A DNA stretch of 64,000 bases from Pedobacter sp. FW305-3-2-15-E-R2A2 (GTDB lineage: Bacteria; Bacteroidota; Bacteroidia; Sphingobacteriales; Sphingobacteriaceae), in the NCBI RefSeq assembly GCF_038446955.1, contig NZ_CP151803.1, forward strand, positions 4,836,001 to 4,900,000, written 5' to 3'. The first letter of the stretch is position 1; every line of letters begins with the position of its first letter. Shown one piece after another: positions 52,266-60,759 of this stretch. A program made the position numbers and the translations under genes. The notes under the pieces were generated by a model, which saw only the letters and a list, made by a program, of their open reading frames with translations, did not search any database and was not told the origin of the DNA.

Positions 52266-53699
52266 TTACTCGGGAACCTGTTTTAAGAAAGCACTGGAAA
52301 TGCGAAGGTAATCTTTATTGAAATGATGATCTCCGGCAATGGTCAGCACCTTTAATCCGCTCTTTATGAATTTGTTTTTGATTGCATTTCCTTCCCCTGT
52401 TCCGAAGATAGAAACCTGATCCGCCGGTTTTATTTTCTTTATTTCGGCAATAACATCATACTTATTTTTCGAACTGCCAAAATTGAGCAGGTCGATCAGG
52501 TGAATCTCAAAGTCGGCCGTTACGTCCGGAGAAAGGGAAATCACGGCTTTCAGATCAGCTTTCAATTCCGGGGATAACCTATTGGCCACAAAAGGAACAA
52601 TGGAAGCACCAAAGGAATAACCTGCCAGAATAAAACTTTCTTTTCCCAGTTCCTCCTTATAATGTTGTATCGCCTTCGCAATTTCGAGGGTACTGGTTTC
52701 AGGAGTTTTTGCATTCCAGAAATATTTCTGTGCATCCAGTCCAAGTACGGCAAGCCCTTTAGCCGCCAGAGATTCGGCCAGCGACTGATCGAATCCCGTC
52801 CAGCCTCCATCCCCGGAAATCATAAATACCAACGGCAGGTTGTTCTTTTTTGCAGCAGGGATCAAGATTAAAGGCAGGTTCCCGGTGTAAGGTTTAAGCT
52901 GTTTATCCGACATTGCTTTATGCGCCATGGACTTTTGTTCAGTAAATGTCGGAGCGGCCAGTATTTTTTTAAAAGCAGTTTTCAATTCTGGTTGCCAGTC
53001 TGCATGATTTAAAAAGCCATGCCCCACATTAGGTAAGGGAATCAGCTCGGTCATCGGCATCCCTTTCAGGAAAGTCGCCGAGGCATCAAATGGACAGGCC
53101 AGGTCTTTTTCACCGTTTAAGACGATAAAAGGAGCAGTCAGGCTTTTTGTACTTTCCAGATAATAGGAAAATCCTTTTTTTAACACATGCTGTGTCAACC
53201 CGTTCCCTTTGCACATTGTTTTTTTAAGATTGATATCCGGAGAAAAACCCAGGGCTATTGCTCCCCGGAAAGTATCGGGTGGCGCTTGCACCAGACTCCC
53301 GTAGACGAGAACAGCTCCATAAGAATAGCCCATTAAAACAGGTTTGTGATAGTTAACCAGTTTATATTTCTTCTGAACGGATAAACTCAACTCTTCAAAG
53401 TCGGCCGCAGGATAAAGACATGCAGCCGGGACTTTAGACAAATAATAACTATAGTGCCGGGCATCAATCCCAAGCACCAATGCCCCCTCGGCAGCCATAT
53501 CTTTGGCCATCACCACTACTGCATCTTTCCAGCCCCCATCACCGGAAACAAACAACACCACCGAAGTCGGCGTATTTTCAGGATGGTAGACTGTAATCTT
53601 GCCAAACTTCCCATAAGAAATATGATCAATCACCTCATTAGAAAAGGCAGGAGCACAAAAAAGAAGCAGCAACAGGAATATTGTCGTAAATCGTCTCAT
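52266..53699 (-). CDS. VirJ/AcvB-like exported hydrolase with duplicated domain
   Basis: 477 residues with a signal peptide (IFLLLLLFCAPAFS). Two VirJ-type alpha/beta-hydrolase domains are visible. Domain 1 has VSGDGGW (51-57), GYSYGA (124-129) and VGHGF near 226. Domain 2 has SGDGGW (295-300), GYSFGA (360-365) and GDHHF near 460. Both keep the GxSxG nucleophile. In Agrobacterium, AcvB with this family domain hydrolyses lysyl-phosphatidylglycerol and is co-transcribed with lpiA. Here the gene follows mprF by only 4 bp, the same pairing. The reaction is inferred from that neighbour, and the protein should act in the periplasm. Confidence 0.88.
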   Translation of the reverse strand: MRRFTTIFLLLLLFCAPAFSNEVIDHISYGKFGKITVYHPENTPTSVVLFVSGDGGWKDAVVVMAKDMAAEGALVLGIDARHYSYYLSKVPAACLYPAADFEELSLSVQKKYKLVNYHKPVLMGYSYGAVLVYGSLVQAPPDTFRGAIALGFSPDINLKKTMCKGNGLTQHVLKKGFSYYLESTKSLTAPFIVLNGEKDLACPFDASATFLKGMPMTELIPLPNVGHGFLNHADWQPELKTAFKKILAAPTFTEQKSMAHKAMSDKQLKPYTGNLPLILIPAAKKNNLPLVFMISGDGGWTGFDQSLAESLAAKGLAVLGLDAQKYFWNAKTPETSTLEIAKAIQHYKEELGKESFILAGYSFGASIVPFVANRLSPELKADLKAVISLSPDVTADFEIHLIDLLNFGSSKNKYDVIAEIKKIKPADQVSIFGTGEGNAIKNKFIKSGLKVLTIAGDHHFNKDYLRISSAFLKQVPE

Positions 53700-53703
53700 C
53701 TTT

Positions 53704-56292
53704 TTAGGGTTTAATGACCTTTGTTAATGCCGCAGGTACCTGTAATAAATCAAAATCATGGTCGTAAATCAGGTACCTGTTGTGCCATTCCGGAGAGAAC
53801 TTTTCCTTGGCGGCGCGCATTCCCTTATAATGAGAAAATGACCGGATCTTTTCATAAGCGAATTTCATAGATCTTTCGGGAAAATTATGAGGATCAATCA
53901 AACCAGACATCGGCGCAAAACCCAGGTTTACCGCAGCATATCCATTTTCTTTAAGGTGTTTAAATAAGGCCACCATAATGAAATCGATGATTCCGTTCGG
54001 GGCATCAGTAGTTTTTCGGATCAGGTCGTAAGTGCTTTCATCTTTGACATAATCGGGAATGACATTCAGGAAAGCCACGATCTTTTCTTCGGCATTTTCT
54101 ACCGTAATGATCGTTTGTTCTTTCAGCTCTTCCCAGCTAAACATGCCCTGGGAAAAGACAATTTCTTCTCTTTCTGTCCCCTCCAGCCACTCATCTGAAA
54201 CAGATTTTAACTTTTGCAATAGGCCATCCTTAATTGGCGCATTGTATATCCGACTCTGGAAACCCTGATCTGACACTTTCTTCAGCGCATTGCGAATTGA
54301 TTTTTTACTTCCTCCATCCAGAGAAAACCCAGTCAGGTCTAAGACGCCCTCCTGTCCGAGGAAGAGCTTTTTCTTTCCGGTAGCCATAAAATCTTCCAGG
54401 CTTTCCTCGGGAACACGATAATACAGGCTTTTCATTCCGCTTTCCAAACAATAACGGTCAAAATCTTTGATAAAAGCCGTTCTGATGGCGGGATCACATA
54501 CCGGACATTCCAGAACTACGGCAAAATTACCTGCAATGCGGTAAGCAACGAAACCTTCCAGCGTCTCGCTCGTATAAATCAGCTTATCCCGATAAGTCTT
54601 AAAATAGTCGACCGCCGAATTCCCGTATTGATTTAACAGCTGCTTCGCCTGCTCAAATTCAGCTTCTTCCGTATCGCTTTTCAGCATGTATGGGCGGATG
54701 AGGGTATAGATTAAAAAGGCGATGGATAGGAAACCGCTGATGTTGATCGAATACAGAAAACCCCGGGCAAAGTGGTCCAAAGGCTCCAGGTCATTACTTC
54801 CGATCAGGACAAAATTCTCTAAAGTATAACGGATGGATTGCGACCAACTGAAGTCAATCCCGAAATGGTTTCTATCCAGAAAATAAAAACCTAAGGTTCC
54901 ATAAATGAGAATCCCCAAAATACTCAGCAAGGTGGTTTGGATACCAAAAGACCTTAACCTCGAATTGTGTTTCACATAATACTCTTTTCTGGAGCCAATA
55001 AGGATCAGGATCACCATCAGGGAAAATCCCGCTTCTTCATAATCTATCGCTTTGGTGATGTGTCCGATAAAGGAAAGCAGACAGAGTGCTAAGCCGAAAT
55101 ACCAGGCCATCCGCAATCCTTTCAGCATAAATGCCGCGGTAACCAGCAGGAATAGCCCTGCCACCAGGACAAAATAATTGGAGGCCGTAATCGCTTCCAT
55201 AGGAATGAAATCTTTTAGAAACCTTAACCTTGCATGAATCGCCGGGGTAAGTACAGACACCACATTGACCACCCCAAGCAGCAGGAGAAACAAGGCGGGA
55301 ACCACCCGCATTAGCAGTTTATTAATTCTGAAAAGAAAACTCATTGCTCCCAGTACCATCGGAATCCAGAACTCCATGAAACGGTAAAGAAAAGTAATGG
55401 ATACCGCTTCCGGTGCAGAGTAGCCCATACGGGTAAGGATAAAGGTCATAGAAGCTTCCACTGCTCCCAGTCCTCTTAAAAAAGGGGAAATGATCAGAAA
55501 TACCACCGCTACAATGTAACTAATGATGGCTATGATCCAGGAAGCCGGAATGTTCAAAGCCAGCATGGCAATGTAAATATGAACAATGCCTACGACTTCA
55601 ATCAGGCTGCTGTAAAGAAAGGTAGAGATGAAATGTTTCCGCTCAATCTTATTGCTCCTGAATTCAGCAGCATAGACTTCAATGACCGGAATATATTTAA
55701 CGATAAAACGGTAAAGGTTTCCTTTATGGATCACGGAACGGTAAAGAAAATAGATCCCGGCAATGAGTAAAATGGCCGCAATCAGTCCAAACCACTCTCC
55801 ATATCCGATGCTTCCCTGTAAAATTGCATAGATAAAGACCGGGATGGCGATCACCAGAACCGATAAGATGCCTACAAAACCGTAAATAGAAGAAGCAAAA
55901 TTAATTTGAGACTTGCTTACCCCCTTTTGTTCTATGGGCCCGCTAAAGAATGCCAGAGAAGAAACTCCTCCGGCAGGTAAAAAGACGCTGACAAAATTAC
56001 GTTTTAAATAAAGCAGGGTACCATCTGCGATAGAAATCTTACTCGATACCGCCGCAAATGAGGAGCGGTACATCATGCCATGGACAAAAACATAGACCAC
56101 ACTCAGGGCAATCCCGATGGATAACCAAAGCCATTGGGCAGTCAGCAGCAATTGCTTGACCTGATGTATTTCTCCCCGTTGCTGCTTAATGAACCAAATG
56201 ATCAATCCAATAAAAAAAAGACTGAACACATAGCTGGATATAATTTTTCCATTTTCCCGGAGGAAAGGCACAAAGAATTTAAATCGCTTCAT
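53704..56292 (-). CDS. mprF: MprF/LpiA-like phosphatidylglycerol lysyltransferase
   Basis: 862 residues. The N-terminal part (about 1-545) has some 12-14 transmembrane helices, including the UPF0104-type flippase (about 20-330, with SIADGTLLYLKRNFVSVFLP and SPFLRGLGAVEASMTFIL). The C-terminal cytosolic DUF2156/GNAT-like domain (about 560-860) has VLDLTGFSLDGGSKKSIRNA, YDLIRKTTDAPNGIIDFIM and VNLGFAPMSGL. MprF uses lysyl-tRNA to make lysyl-phosphatidylglycerol (other aminoacyl lipids are possible) and flips it, lowering the surface negative charge and raising resistance to cationic peptides. The virJ/acvB gene follows at 4 bp. Confidence 0.93.
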   Translation of the reverse strand: MKRFKFFVPFLRENGKIISSYVFSLFFIGLIIWFIKQQRGEIHQVKQLLLTAQWLWLSIGIALSVVYVFVHGMMYRSSFAAVSSKISIADGTLLYLKRNFVSVFLPAGGVSSLAFFSGPIEQKGVSKSQINFASSIYGFVGILSVLVIAIPVFIYAILQGSIGYGEWFGLIAAILLIAGIYFLYRSVIHKGNLYRFIVKYIPVIEVYAAEFRSNKIERKHFISTFLYSSLIEVVGIVHIYIAMLALNIPASWIIAIISYIVAVVFLIISPFLRGLGAVEASMTFILTRMGYSAPEAVSITFLYRFMEFWIPMVLGAMSFLFRINKLLMRVVPALFLLLLGVVNVVSVLTPAIHARLRFLKDFIPMEAITASNYFVLVAGLFLLVTAAFMLKGLRMAWYFGLALCLLSFIGHITKAIDYEEAGFSLMVILILIGSRKEYYVKHNSRLRSFGIQTTLLSILGILIYGTLGFYFLDRNHFGIDFSWSQSIRYTLENFVLIGSNDLEPLDHFARGFLYSINISGFLSIAFLIYTLIRPYMLKSDTEEAEFEQAKQLLNQYGNSAVDYFKTYRDKLIYTSETLEGFVAYRIAGNFAVVLECPVCDPAIRTAFIKDFDRYCLESGMKSLYYRVPEESLEDFMATGKKKLFLGQEGVLDLTGFSLDGGSKKSIRNALKKVSDQGFQSRIYNAPIKDGLLQKLKSVSDEWLEGTEREEIVFSQGMFSWEELKEQTIITVENAEEKIVAFLNVIPDYVKDESTYDLIRKTTDAPNGIIDFIMVALFKHLKENGYAAVNLGFAPMSGLIDPHNFPERSMKFAYEKIRSFSHYKGMRAAKEKFSPEWHNRYLIYDHDFDLLQVPAALTKVIKP

Positions 56293-56379
56293 TATTTTTA
56301 TAGAATAACCAGTACCTGATTTGAGATAAAGGTACGCCTTCTCCGTATAAAAAAGATGAAGAAATCTTCATGTAAAGCC

Positions 56380-56829
56380 CTAAAAAGGAGCCCCTTCTAT
56401 AAACTCGATCACCTCTCCATTAGGGCTATAAATCAGGGAGTTGTTGACGATTACCGGAGGATTTCCCAGCGAAAGGCTCATCGGTTCAATACAGGATATT
56501 GCCCCTGCATTCAGACAACGATCATAGGCTGCCTTCGCATTTTCCACACTCATCGCCAGGTGTAGCAAAGCGCCTGTACGAACCTCCTCTCCTTCATTAG
56601 CCCCCCGTCCTTCTCTTGGTGCATTCGCCTGTCCATCAAAAATCTCGATGAAGGTATTTCCATCCGATGATTTCAGCATTGCCGCCTGCCGGATGTTAAA
56701 CTCCGGTAAAGACCAGGTGTGGCTAATCGAAAAATCAAGGGCGCCGGTATAGAATTTTAAGGTCTGATCAAAATCTTTCGCGCGGATCGCCAAATGGTGC
56801 AAGCCTTTAATTTTACTGCTATTTGTCAT
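56380..56829 (-). CDS. VOC (glyoxalase/bleomycin-resistance) family protein
   Basis: 149 residues. KGLHHLAIRAKDFDQTLKFY carries the first metal-binding His and the beta-alpha-beta-beta-beta opening. The second half has LLHLAMSVENAKAAYDRCLN and ends with NGEVIEFIEG, with the usual Glu. It is a metal-dependent isomerase/oxygenase/lyase superfamily member; the reaction cannot be told. It is divergent from an HxlR regulator, and the palindrome at 56883-56898 lies between them, so HxlR probably controls it. Confidence 0.88.
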   Translation of the reverse strand: MTNSSKIKGLHHLAIRAKDFDQTLKFYTGALDFSISHTWSLPEFNIRQAAMLKSSDGNTFIEIFDGQANAPREGRGANEGEEVRTGALLHLAMSVENAKAAYDRCLNAGAISCIEPMSLSLGNPPVIVNNSLIYSPNGEVIEFIEGAPF

Positions 56830-56848
56830 AAATCATGATATTTTTAAC

Positions 56849-56856
56849 CAAATTTA
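56849..56856 (-). promoter_or_regulatory. -7 box of the VOC gene
   Basis: The minus strand reads TAAATTTG, a perfect TAnnTTTG match, 19 bp upstream of the VOC ATG. Confidence 0.55.
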
Positions 56857-56882
56857 CACCCTGTATACTGCAGAAAGCGACA

Positions 56883-56898
56883 CTTACAAAATTGTAAG
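56883..56898. promoter_or_regulatory. Likely HxlR operator
   Basis: CTTACAA (56883-56889) and TTGTAAG (56892-56898) form a perfect 7-bp-arm inverted repeat with a 2-nt spacer, 3 bp before the HxlR ATG and about 27 bp upstream of the VOC -7 box. Winged-helix HxlR dimers bind such sites. Confidence 0.6.
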
Positions 56899-56901
56899 CA
56901 A

Positions 56902-57261
56902 ATGAGAAAGACCAGTTCCACGAACTATGAGAATGAACAGACACTGCATGAATTTTGCAGCGCCGCCTTTACCTTATCTGTGATCAGTGGCAGGTGGAAA
57001 CTCACGATTCTGGTTAAATTAATGGAAAGGGACCTCCGGTACGGCGAATTAAAACATGCCATTCCCAGTATTACAGAGCGTGTTTTAGCTTTGCAGCTGA
57101 AAGCGCTGGAAGAAGATCAGCTGCTGCTGAAAATTTCAGATGATACTTCCGGACATTTACCCATCTACAGCTTATCCCCCCTGGGCAGAAGCCTGGAACC
57201 TGTGATCAATAGTCTTTCCGCCTGGGGCAACACACATCAACCAATTCCGACCAGCAGATGA
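56902..57261 (+). CDS. HxlR-family transcriptional regulator
   Basis: 119 residues with the complete HxlR winged-helix: CSAAFTLSVISGRWKLTILV, then MERDLRYGELKHAIPSITER and VLALQLKALEEDQLL, ending in the wing HLPIYSLSPLGRSL. A cysteine near residue 19 fits the redox- or aldehyde-sensing members. It is divergent from the VOC gene and overlaps the following Crp-type gene by 4 bp (ATGA), so the two regulators are translationally coupled. Control of the VOC gene is inferred from position. Confidence 0.93.
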   Translation: MRKTSSTNYENEQTLHEFCSAAFTLSVISGRWKLTILVKLMERDLRYGELKHAIPSITERVLALQLKALEEDQLLLKISDDTSGHLPIYSLSPLGRSLEPVINSLSAWGNTHQPIPTSR

Positions 57262-57839
57262 AAGATCCTTACCACAAAATATTAAATCTATTTCCCGAGT
57301 ATGCAAATGCAGAAAATGCAGACAAGGCGCTGATAGAACGGCTTTTTCATCCGGTAGCGCTAAAAAAAGGAAGCTTGCTGGTTGAAGAAAACACCATTCC
57401 ACAATATTTATATTTTATCAATACCGGCTTTGTCAGGGTCTATTACTACCATGATGGGGAAGCCATCACTTGTCACCTTAACTGTCCAAATGGCTTTATC
57501 ACTTCTTTTGGCAGCTTTATGTCAGAAACGAGGTCTACGGAAATTGTAGAGTGTATTACCGCATGCTCCCTGCTTCAGATCAGCAAAAAGGACCTGGATC
57601 TTTTATATCAGCTGAGTCCTAAATGGGCAGAGGCCGGCCGTAAGATCTATGACCAGTCTATCGTTTACAATGAACAACGTACCAGGGATATCCTGACCCT
57701 CCCTGCAGATCAGCGGTATTTAAAGCTCTTGAATGAATCTCCTGAACTGATCCAGCAGGTTCCCCTGCAAATTATCGCTTCCTTTATCGGCATCAAGCCG
57801 GAAAGTTTAAGCAGAATCAGAAGACAGCTCATTTCCTAA
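57258..57839 (+). CDS. Crp/Fnr-family (cNMP-binding-like) regulator
   Basis: 193 residues. The N-terminal cyclic-nucleotide-type jelly roll (FHPVALKKGSLLVEENTIPQ, then YLYFINTGFVRVYYYHDGEA) lacks the classic cAMP-binding RxS arginine region, so ligand type is unclear. The C-terminal part has LQIIASFIGIKPESLSRIRR, a Crp-type helix-turn-helix. Such proteins are widespread in Bacteroidota with unknown inducers. It starts within the HxlR stop and is followed at 59 bp by an NAD-dependent epimerase, its probable target. Confidence 0.92.
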   Translation: MKDPYHKILNLFPEYANAENADKALIERLFHPVALKKGSLLVEENTIPQYLYFINTGFVRVYYYHDGEAITCHLNCPNGFITSFGSFMSETRSTEIVECITACSLLQISKKDLDLLYQLSPKWAEAGRKIYDQSIVYNEQRTRDILTLPADQRYLKLLNESPELIQQVPLQIIASFIGIKPESLSRIRRQLIS

Positions 57840-57898
57840 CCCAGGTTAAGTAGATTAGAAATCGGGTGCCCGACCTTTGTTTCATAAAAAATAAACAA

Positions 57899-58912
57899 AT
57901 GGAAAATACACCTCTTTCTTTGGTTACCGGTGCCAACGGGCATTTGGGAAATAACCTGGTCAGGACCCTGTTAAATAAAGGAATTAACGTTCGCGCTTCT
58001 GTGCGTGACTTGTCCAATACCCTTCCTTTTAATGGATTAAAAGCAGAATTGGTAAAGGCCGACATTACCGATAAAAAATCTATGGTCAATGCCCTAGAAG
58101 GGGTCCATACCTTTTATTCCGTAGGTGCTTCTTTTAAACTCTGGGCTAAAGATCCGGTAAAAGAAATCTATAATGTGAATATGGACGGAACCCGGCTTTG
58201 CATTGAGGCGGCAAAAGAAGCAGGCGTCAAAAAAATCGTCTATGTAAGTTCTATTGCAGCATTGGACTATACCCGGCTTCCGACCCGGGAAAGCAATGGC
58301 TACAATCCCGACCGCCGGAACTGGTATTACAATTCAAAAAATGACGGAGAAAAACTGGCCTTTGAACTGTCAGCAAAACATGGTATAGAATTGGTTTCGG
58401 TGATGCCTTCTGCCATGATCGGTCAGACCGCTTTTCCGCCATTAAGTGTTTCCTACGGCATTTTAAAACTCGTTCTGAACAAAGAAATCCCGGTAGACAC
58501 CAAAATTACCCTGAACTGGGTAGACGTTAAAGATGTGGCCGAAGGACTTTATCAGGCCGCACAAAAAGGAAGAAACGGAGAACGTTACATCCTGGCAAAT
58601 GAACAATGTATGGGCATTCAGGAGGTGACTGCCATTGCTAAAGAATTGTACCCGGAACTGAAGATCAAAATGCCGGCATCCGTTCCAAAAAGTTTATTGT
58701 ATCTGATTGCCTGGATGATGGAAATCAACGGTAAAATTAAAGGACAGGCCCCGCTGTTATCGGTCACTGACCTTTCCATGTTCTCTGGTTTACAGCAGAA
58801 TTTCGACATCAGTAAGGCCCGTAAAGAATTGGGCTTTGATCCAAAACCGCCGAGACAAATCGTTGTAGAATCTTTGCAATACCTGATGGATAACAAAGCC
58901 TTGTTTTTATAA
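57899..58912 (+). CDS. NAD(P)-dependent epimerase/dehydratase (extended SDR, DFR-like)
   Basis: 337 residues from MENTPLSLVTG (57899). The extended-SDR Rossmann motif TGANGHLG (about 10-17) is followed by the active-site pattern YVSSIAAL and the Y-x-x-x-K in WYYNSKNDGEKLA (about 141-153). WVDVKDVAEGLYQAAQ is typical of dihydroflavonol-reductase-like SDRs. It probably reduces a small ketone or aldehyde with NADPH; the substrate is not deducible. It follows the Crp-type regulator and ends inside a strong stem-loop that overlaps its stop codon. Confidence 0.9.
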   Translation: MENTPLSLVTGANGHLGNNLVRTLLNKGINVRASVRDLSNTLPFNGLKAELVKADITDKKSMVNALEGVHTFYSVGASFKLWAKDPVKEIYNVNMDGTRLCIEAAKEAGVKKIVYVSSIAALDYTRLPTRESNGYNPDRRNWYYNSKNDGEKLAFELSAKHGIELVSVMPSAMIGQTAFPPLSVSYGILKLVLNKEIPVDTKITLNWVDVKDVAEGLYQAAQKGRNGERYILANEQCMGIQEVTAIAKELYPELKIKMPASVPKSLLYLIAWMMEINGKIKGQAPLLSVTDLSMFSGLQQNFDISKARKELGFDPKPPRQIVVESLQYLMDNKALFL

Positions 58913-58940
58913 TATTGCGGTCCTTAGGACCGCAATATTA
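58910..58940 (+). terminator. Stem-loop at the epimerase stop codon
   Basis: A perfect 14-bp stem (58910-58923 with 58927-58940; core AATATTGCGGTCC) closes on a 3-nt loop and includes the TAA stop. It lies between convergent genes. No T-run follows, but the stem is very stable. Confidence 0.7.
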
Positions 58941-58949
58941 CCAATCCTC

Positions 58950-59504
58950 TTATTTAATGGTTTCTTTCACTTCTCCGCAAGTCAACATTGATTCCCCGTA
59001 ATAAGGATTTTTAATGTCTTTCTCATTGCTCAACCAGGAAGCACCTTTATCGTTCATCGCCATCGGACAATACTCTACATATATTTCACCGGCATTAACG
59101 CCTGAGGCTTTCACTCTTTCAATAAAATCAGCACTCAATGCGGCAAAAGCGGTTCTCTGAACTTCAATATCCGCAGCATTGCTGATTTTGGCGGTCAAAG
59201 CCTGTAAAGCAGCTCCATTTTCAAGCGCTTTTACCCCAAGTTCTACCGCCTGAGCAGCAACTTTTGCCTCTGCCACATCAGCTGCGATCAATGCCGTACT
59301 CAGCTTTAAATAATGCGGATAAACTGCATTTAATTTATCGTCTTTTAAGCTCACACTACCCATCGCAGTTTTAGGCTCTTCCGTTTTCTCTGCTTCATGA
59401 TGATGACCTTCATGAGATTCTTCTGCAGGTTTCTGCGTATTTCCACATGCGGCAAATAGCGTTACTGTGGCGAACGTAAAGGCTAAATTTCTAACTGTTT
59501 TCAT
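58950..59504 (-). CDS. DUF3347 lipoprotein with His-rich N-terminus
   Basis: 184 residues. The lipobox FAAC (Cys20) is followed by a His/Glu-rich linker (ESHEGHHHEAEKTEE), a likely metal site. The DUF3347 domain runs from VYPHYLKLSTALIAADVAEA to the end, with VEYCPMAMNDKGASWLSN and KNPYYGESMLTCGEV. The Cys, Met and His residues near these motifs fit copper binding. It is the last gene of the RND operon, 24 bp after the adaptor gene, and may pass metal to the pump. The role is inferred from context; the family is found with copper-resistance genes. Confidence 0.88.
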   Translation of the reverse strand: MKTVRNLAFTFATVTLFAACGNTQKPAEESHEGHHHEAEKTEEPKTAMGSVSLKDDKLNAVYPHYLKLSTALIAADVAEAKVAAQAVELGVKALENGAALQALTAKISNAADIEVQRTAFAALSADFIERVKASGVNAGEIYVEYCPMAMNDKGASWLSNEKDIKNPYYGESMLTCGEVKETIK

Positions 59505-59528
59505 TTTTATTTGTTTAATGGTTTATAC

Positions 59529-60755
59529 TTATGTACTTATTTTAAGACCTTCAACAGGGTTTTTACCTTTCTTCAGGATGTATTCGCTATACAATAGGTA
59601 AGCTCCCGTAACCACCACCTGCTCGCCATTCTGCAAGCCGGCAGTGATTTCCACCTGATTGTAATTCTCCTGTCCGGTATGCACCAGTTTGGGTTCAAAG
59701 CTGTCCTTTCCTTTTTTAATCCAGACATGCATTCCTTTTCCATCTCTGATCACGGCGTCTACCGGTAAAGTCAGGACCTCGCTTTTGCTGCCGGAAGGTA
59801 GAAATACGTTAGCCTGAGCCCCAGGCTGCCATTGAAGATTTGGATTTGGAATGCTCCCGCGAATCTGGGTCAGCTGTGTTCCGGATTGCAAGGCAGGGGT
59901 GATGAAACTGATGGTCATCTCCTGAGGCTGATCCTCCCAGCCGGGGATCACCACCTTTACCCGCTGCCCTTCTTTGATTCCTTTTGCTTCGTTGGGATAT
60001 ACATCGGCTTCCACCCATAAATTCCCATAACCCTCCAGTCGAAGAATCGGACCTCCTTCGGTCACATATTGCCCCTGATTTACGGAAAGTTCTGCTACCA
60101 CGCCACCTTCAGGAGCAAAGAAGGTGATGTATGGTTTTTTTTTCTGTGTCTGCTGCAATTGCTGTACCTGCGCGGCAGACTGCCCATAAAGCAACAACTT
60201 TTGCTTTGCAGATGCTACAATCTGTTGTTCTATCTTTTCTCCTGGAAATTGCTTTTCCTGAGCAACCGCCATCAGGTATTCCTGTTGTAAAGTAGCCAGT
60301 TGTTCAGAGTACAATTGATATAAAGGCTGTCCTTTTTTAACGGCTACTCCGGTTTCCCTGATATATAACTGTTCTATGCGGCCTGCAATGCGACTGGAGA
60401 TATAACTGCTCTGCTCCGGGTCTACGGTTAAACGGCCATTGAGTTGTTTTGCGCCAGATAGGTTATTTACGCCAATCACCATGGTCGTGATATTAGCTAA
60501 GGCCTGACGTTTCTCATCTACTGTCAATGCTTTTTCATTGCTGTTCTTTTCGAAAGGCACCAAATCCATCCCACAAATCGGACAGGTCGACATTTCGTCC
60601 TTAACCACCTGTGGGTGCATCGGACAGGTAAAAGTCTGTTTCTTTGCTGCTTTTCCGTCTCCGGTTTTCTTTTCTTCACTGCTGCAGGCGGCAATAAATA
60701 CCGATGGAACCAGGGCAAGCAGGGCGAATTTTTGTATAAATAGTTTCCGTTCCAT
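59529..60755 (-). CDS. RND efflux adaptor with heavy-metal-binding N-terminal domain (CusB-like)
   Basis: 408 residues. The lipobox FIAAC (about residue 24) is followed by a YHS-like metal-binding segment FTCPMHPQVV and CPICGMDLVPFE, with the C-P-M-H and C-P-I-C-G-M motifs of HMBD-type modules. The lipoyl, hairpin and barrel domains have the CusB order (ISSRIAGRIEQLYIRETGVA, then FFAPEGGVVAELSVNQGQYV). It links the CusA-type pump and TolC-type channel. It follows the first adaptor by 4 bp and differs from it, so two adaptors probably build one complex. Confidence 0.92.
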   Translation of the reverse strand: MERKLFIQKFALLALVPSVFIAACSSEEKKTGDGKAAKKQTFTCPMHPQVVKDEMSTCPICGMDLVPFEKNSNEKALTVDEKRQALANITTMVIGVNNLSGAKQLNGRLTVDPEQSSYISSRIAGRIEQLYIRETGVAVKKGQPLYQLYSEQLATLQQEYLMAVAQEKQFPGEKIEQQIVASAKQKLLLYGQSAAQVQQLQQTQKKKPYITFFAPEGGVVAELSVNQGQYVTEGGPILRLEGYGNLWVEADVYPNEAKGIKEGQRVKVVIPGWEDQPQEMTISFITPALQSGTQLTQIRGSIPNPNLQWQPGAQANVFLPSGSKSEVLTLPVDAVIRDGKGMHVWIKKGKDSFEPKLVHTGQENYNQVEITAGLQNGEQVVVTGAYLLYSEYILKKGKNPVEGLKIST

Positions 60756-60759
60756 ATCC

